This document shows positions 15,085-15,196 of a DNA stretch of 15,196 nt, one piece after another; within the stretch, counting starts at the first letter, position 1, and every line of letters starts with the position of its first letter. The notes under the pieces were generated by a model. The model saw only the letters and a list, made by a program, of their open reading frames with translations. It did not search any database and was not told the origin of the DNA. A program made the position numbers and the translations under genes. This DNA is from Acidobacteria bacterium UBA6911 (GTDB lineage: Bacteria > Acidobacteriota > UBA6911): the NCBI GenBank assembly GCA_002451015.1, contig DKBB01000279.1, positions 5,179-20,374 of the forward strand, in the 5' to 3' direction.

Positions 15085-15089
15085 ATTCA

Positions 15090-15196
15090 ATGGCGGTAAC
15101 ACCAATTGAGCGAGTGCGGAATGTAGGGATAATCGCTCATATAGATGCCGGGAAAACAACCGCGACAGAGCGTTTTCTTTTCTACTCCGGACGTAC
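15090..15196 (+). CDS. Elongation factor G, N-terminal fragment
   Basis: The frame opens '[29 protein letters not shown]' and continues 'LFYSGRT' to the window edge. 'AHIDAGKTT' is the G1 phosphate-binding loop of translational GTPases, and '[28 protein letters not shown]' is the standard start of EF-G, which drives ribosomal translocation or, in some paralogs, ribosome recycling. Only about 35 residues are present. The gene is not preceded by rpsL-rpsG as the main fusA usually is, so it may be a second, specialised EF-G copy, but this is inference from context. The start is supported by GGAGG 5 bp upstream. Confidence 0.9.
   Translation, partial: MAVTPIERVRNVGIIAHIDAGKTTATERFLFYSGR

Larger units (their letters stand above)
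14709..15089. other. Divergent intergenic region between the activation-domain gene and the EF-G gene
   Basis: It contains no convincing gene. It holds the 32-bp palindrome at 14788-14819, an outer CCGGAA/TTCCGG pair around it, A/T-rich sequence around 14880-14905, and TTGACG and TTGATA hexamers (around 14980-15050) that might be parts of an EF-G promoter but lack a well-spaced -10. It probably carries promoters for both flanking genes. Confidence 0.6.

Overview
The window looks like chromosomal DNA of a Gram-negative-type bacterium of middling GC content. It shows an MscS channel, a Sec signal peptide, a lipobox and densely packed genes with good Shine-Dalgarno sites. Corrinoid-linked methyltransferase relatives (a URO-D family protein, DUF2284, a homocysteine S-methyltransferase domain and a MetH-activation-like protein), together with split transketolase and a GH43 xylosidase, suggest an anaerobe with a Desulfobacterota, Planctomycetota/PVC or similar background. 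I cannot fix the phylum from sequence alone. No tRNA, rRNA, CRISPR array, insertion sequence or phage gene was seen.

Layout. Positions 1-243 hold the C-terminal end of an MscS-type channel. Positions 367-1683 encode an exported PQQ-type beta-propeller protein. Positions 1789-3810 carry a URO-D superfamily methyltransferase-like gene followed by a DUF2284 metal-binding protein. Convergent to these is a Dph6-like ATP pyrophosphatase (3823-4491, minus). Positions 4668-8924 form a four-gene plus-strand cluster: transketolase N-terminal subunit, transketolase C-terminal subunit (4-bp overlap), SDR dehydrogenase and GH43 glycosidase. The minus strand then carries a response regulator-PAS-GGDEF-EAL c-di-GMP protein (9003-11129), an internally duplicated lipoprotein (11632-12624), a stand-alone homocysteine S-methyltransferase domain (12841-13746) and a protein resembling the B12-dependent methionine synthase activation domain (13995-14708). 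The window ends in the first codons of an elongation factor G gene on the plus strand (15090 onward).

How the genes may work together. The 4668-8924 cluster fits cytoplasmic breakdown of xylo-oligosaccharides or similar pentose sugars, with transketolase feeding the pentose phosphate pathway and the SDR acting on a sugar or polyol. The two genes at 12841-14708 look like separated pieces of a cobalamin-dependent methionine synthase: the zinc/homocysteine domain and a reactivation-like domain, with no folate or B12-binding module in the window. The URO-D/DUF2284 pair about 9 kb away belongs to families often linked to corrinoid methyl transfer, but nothing in the sequence ties the two loci together directly.

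The most unusual non-coding features are two long, loopless, perfect palindromes: 40 bp at 11547-11586 and 32 bp at 14788-14819. There is also a short 14-bp tandem repeat at 11338-11379.
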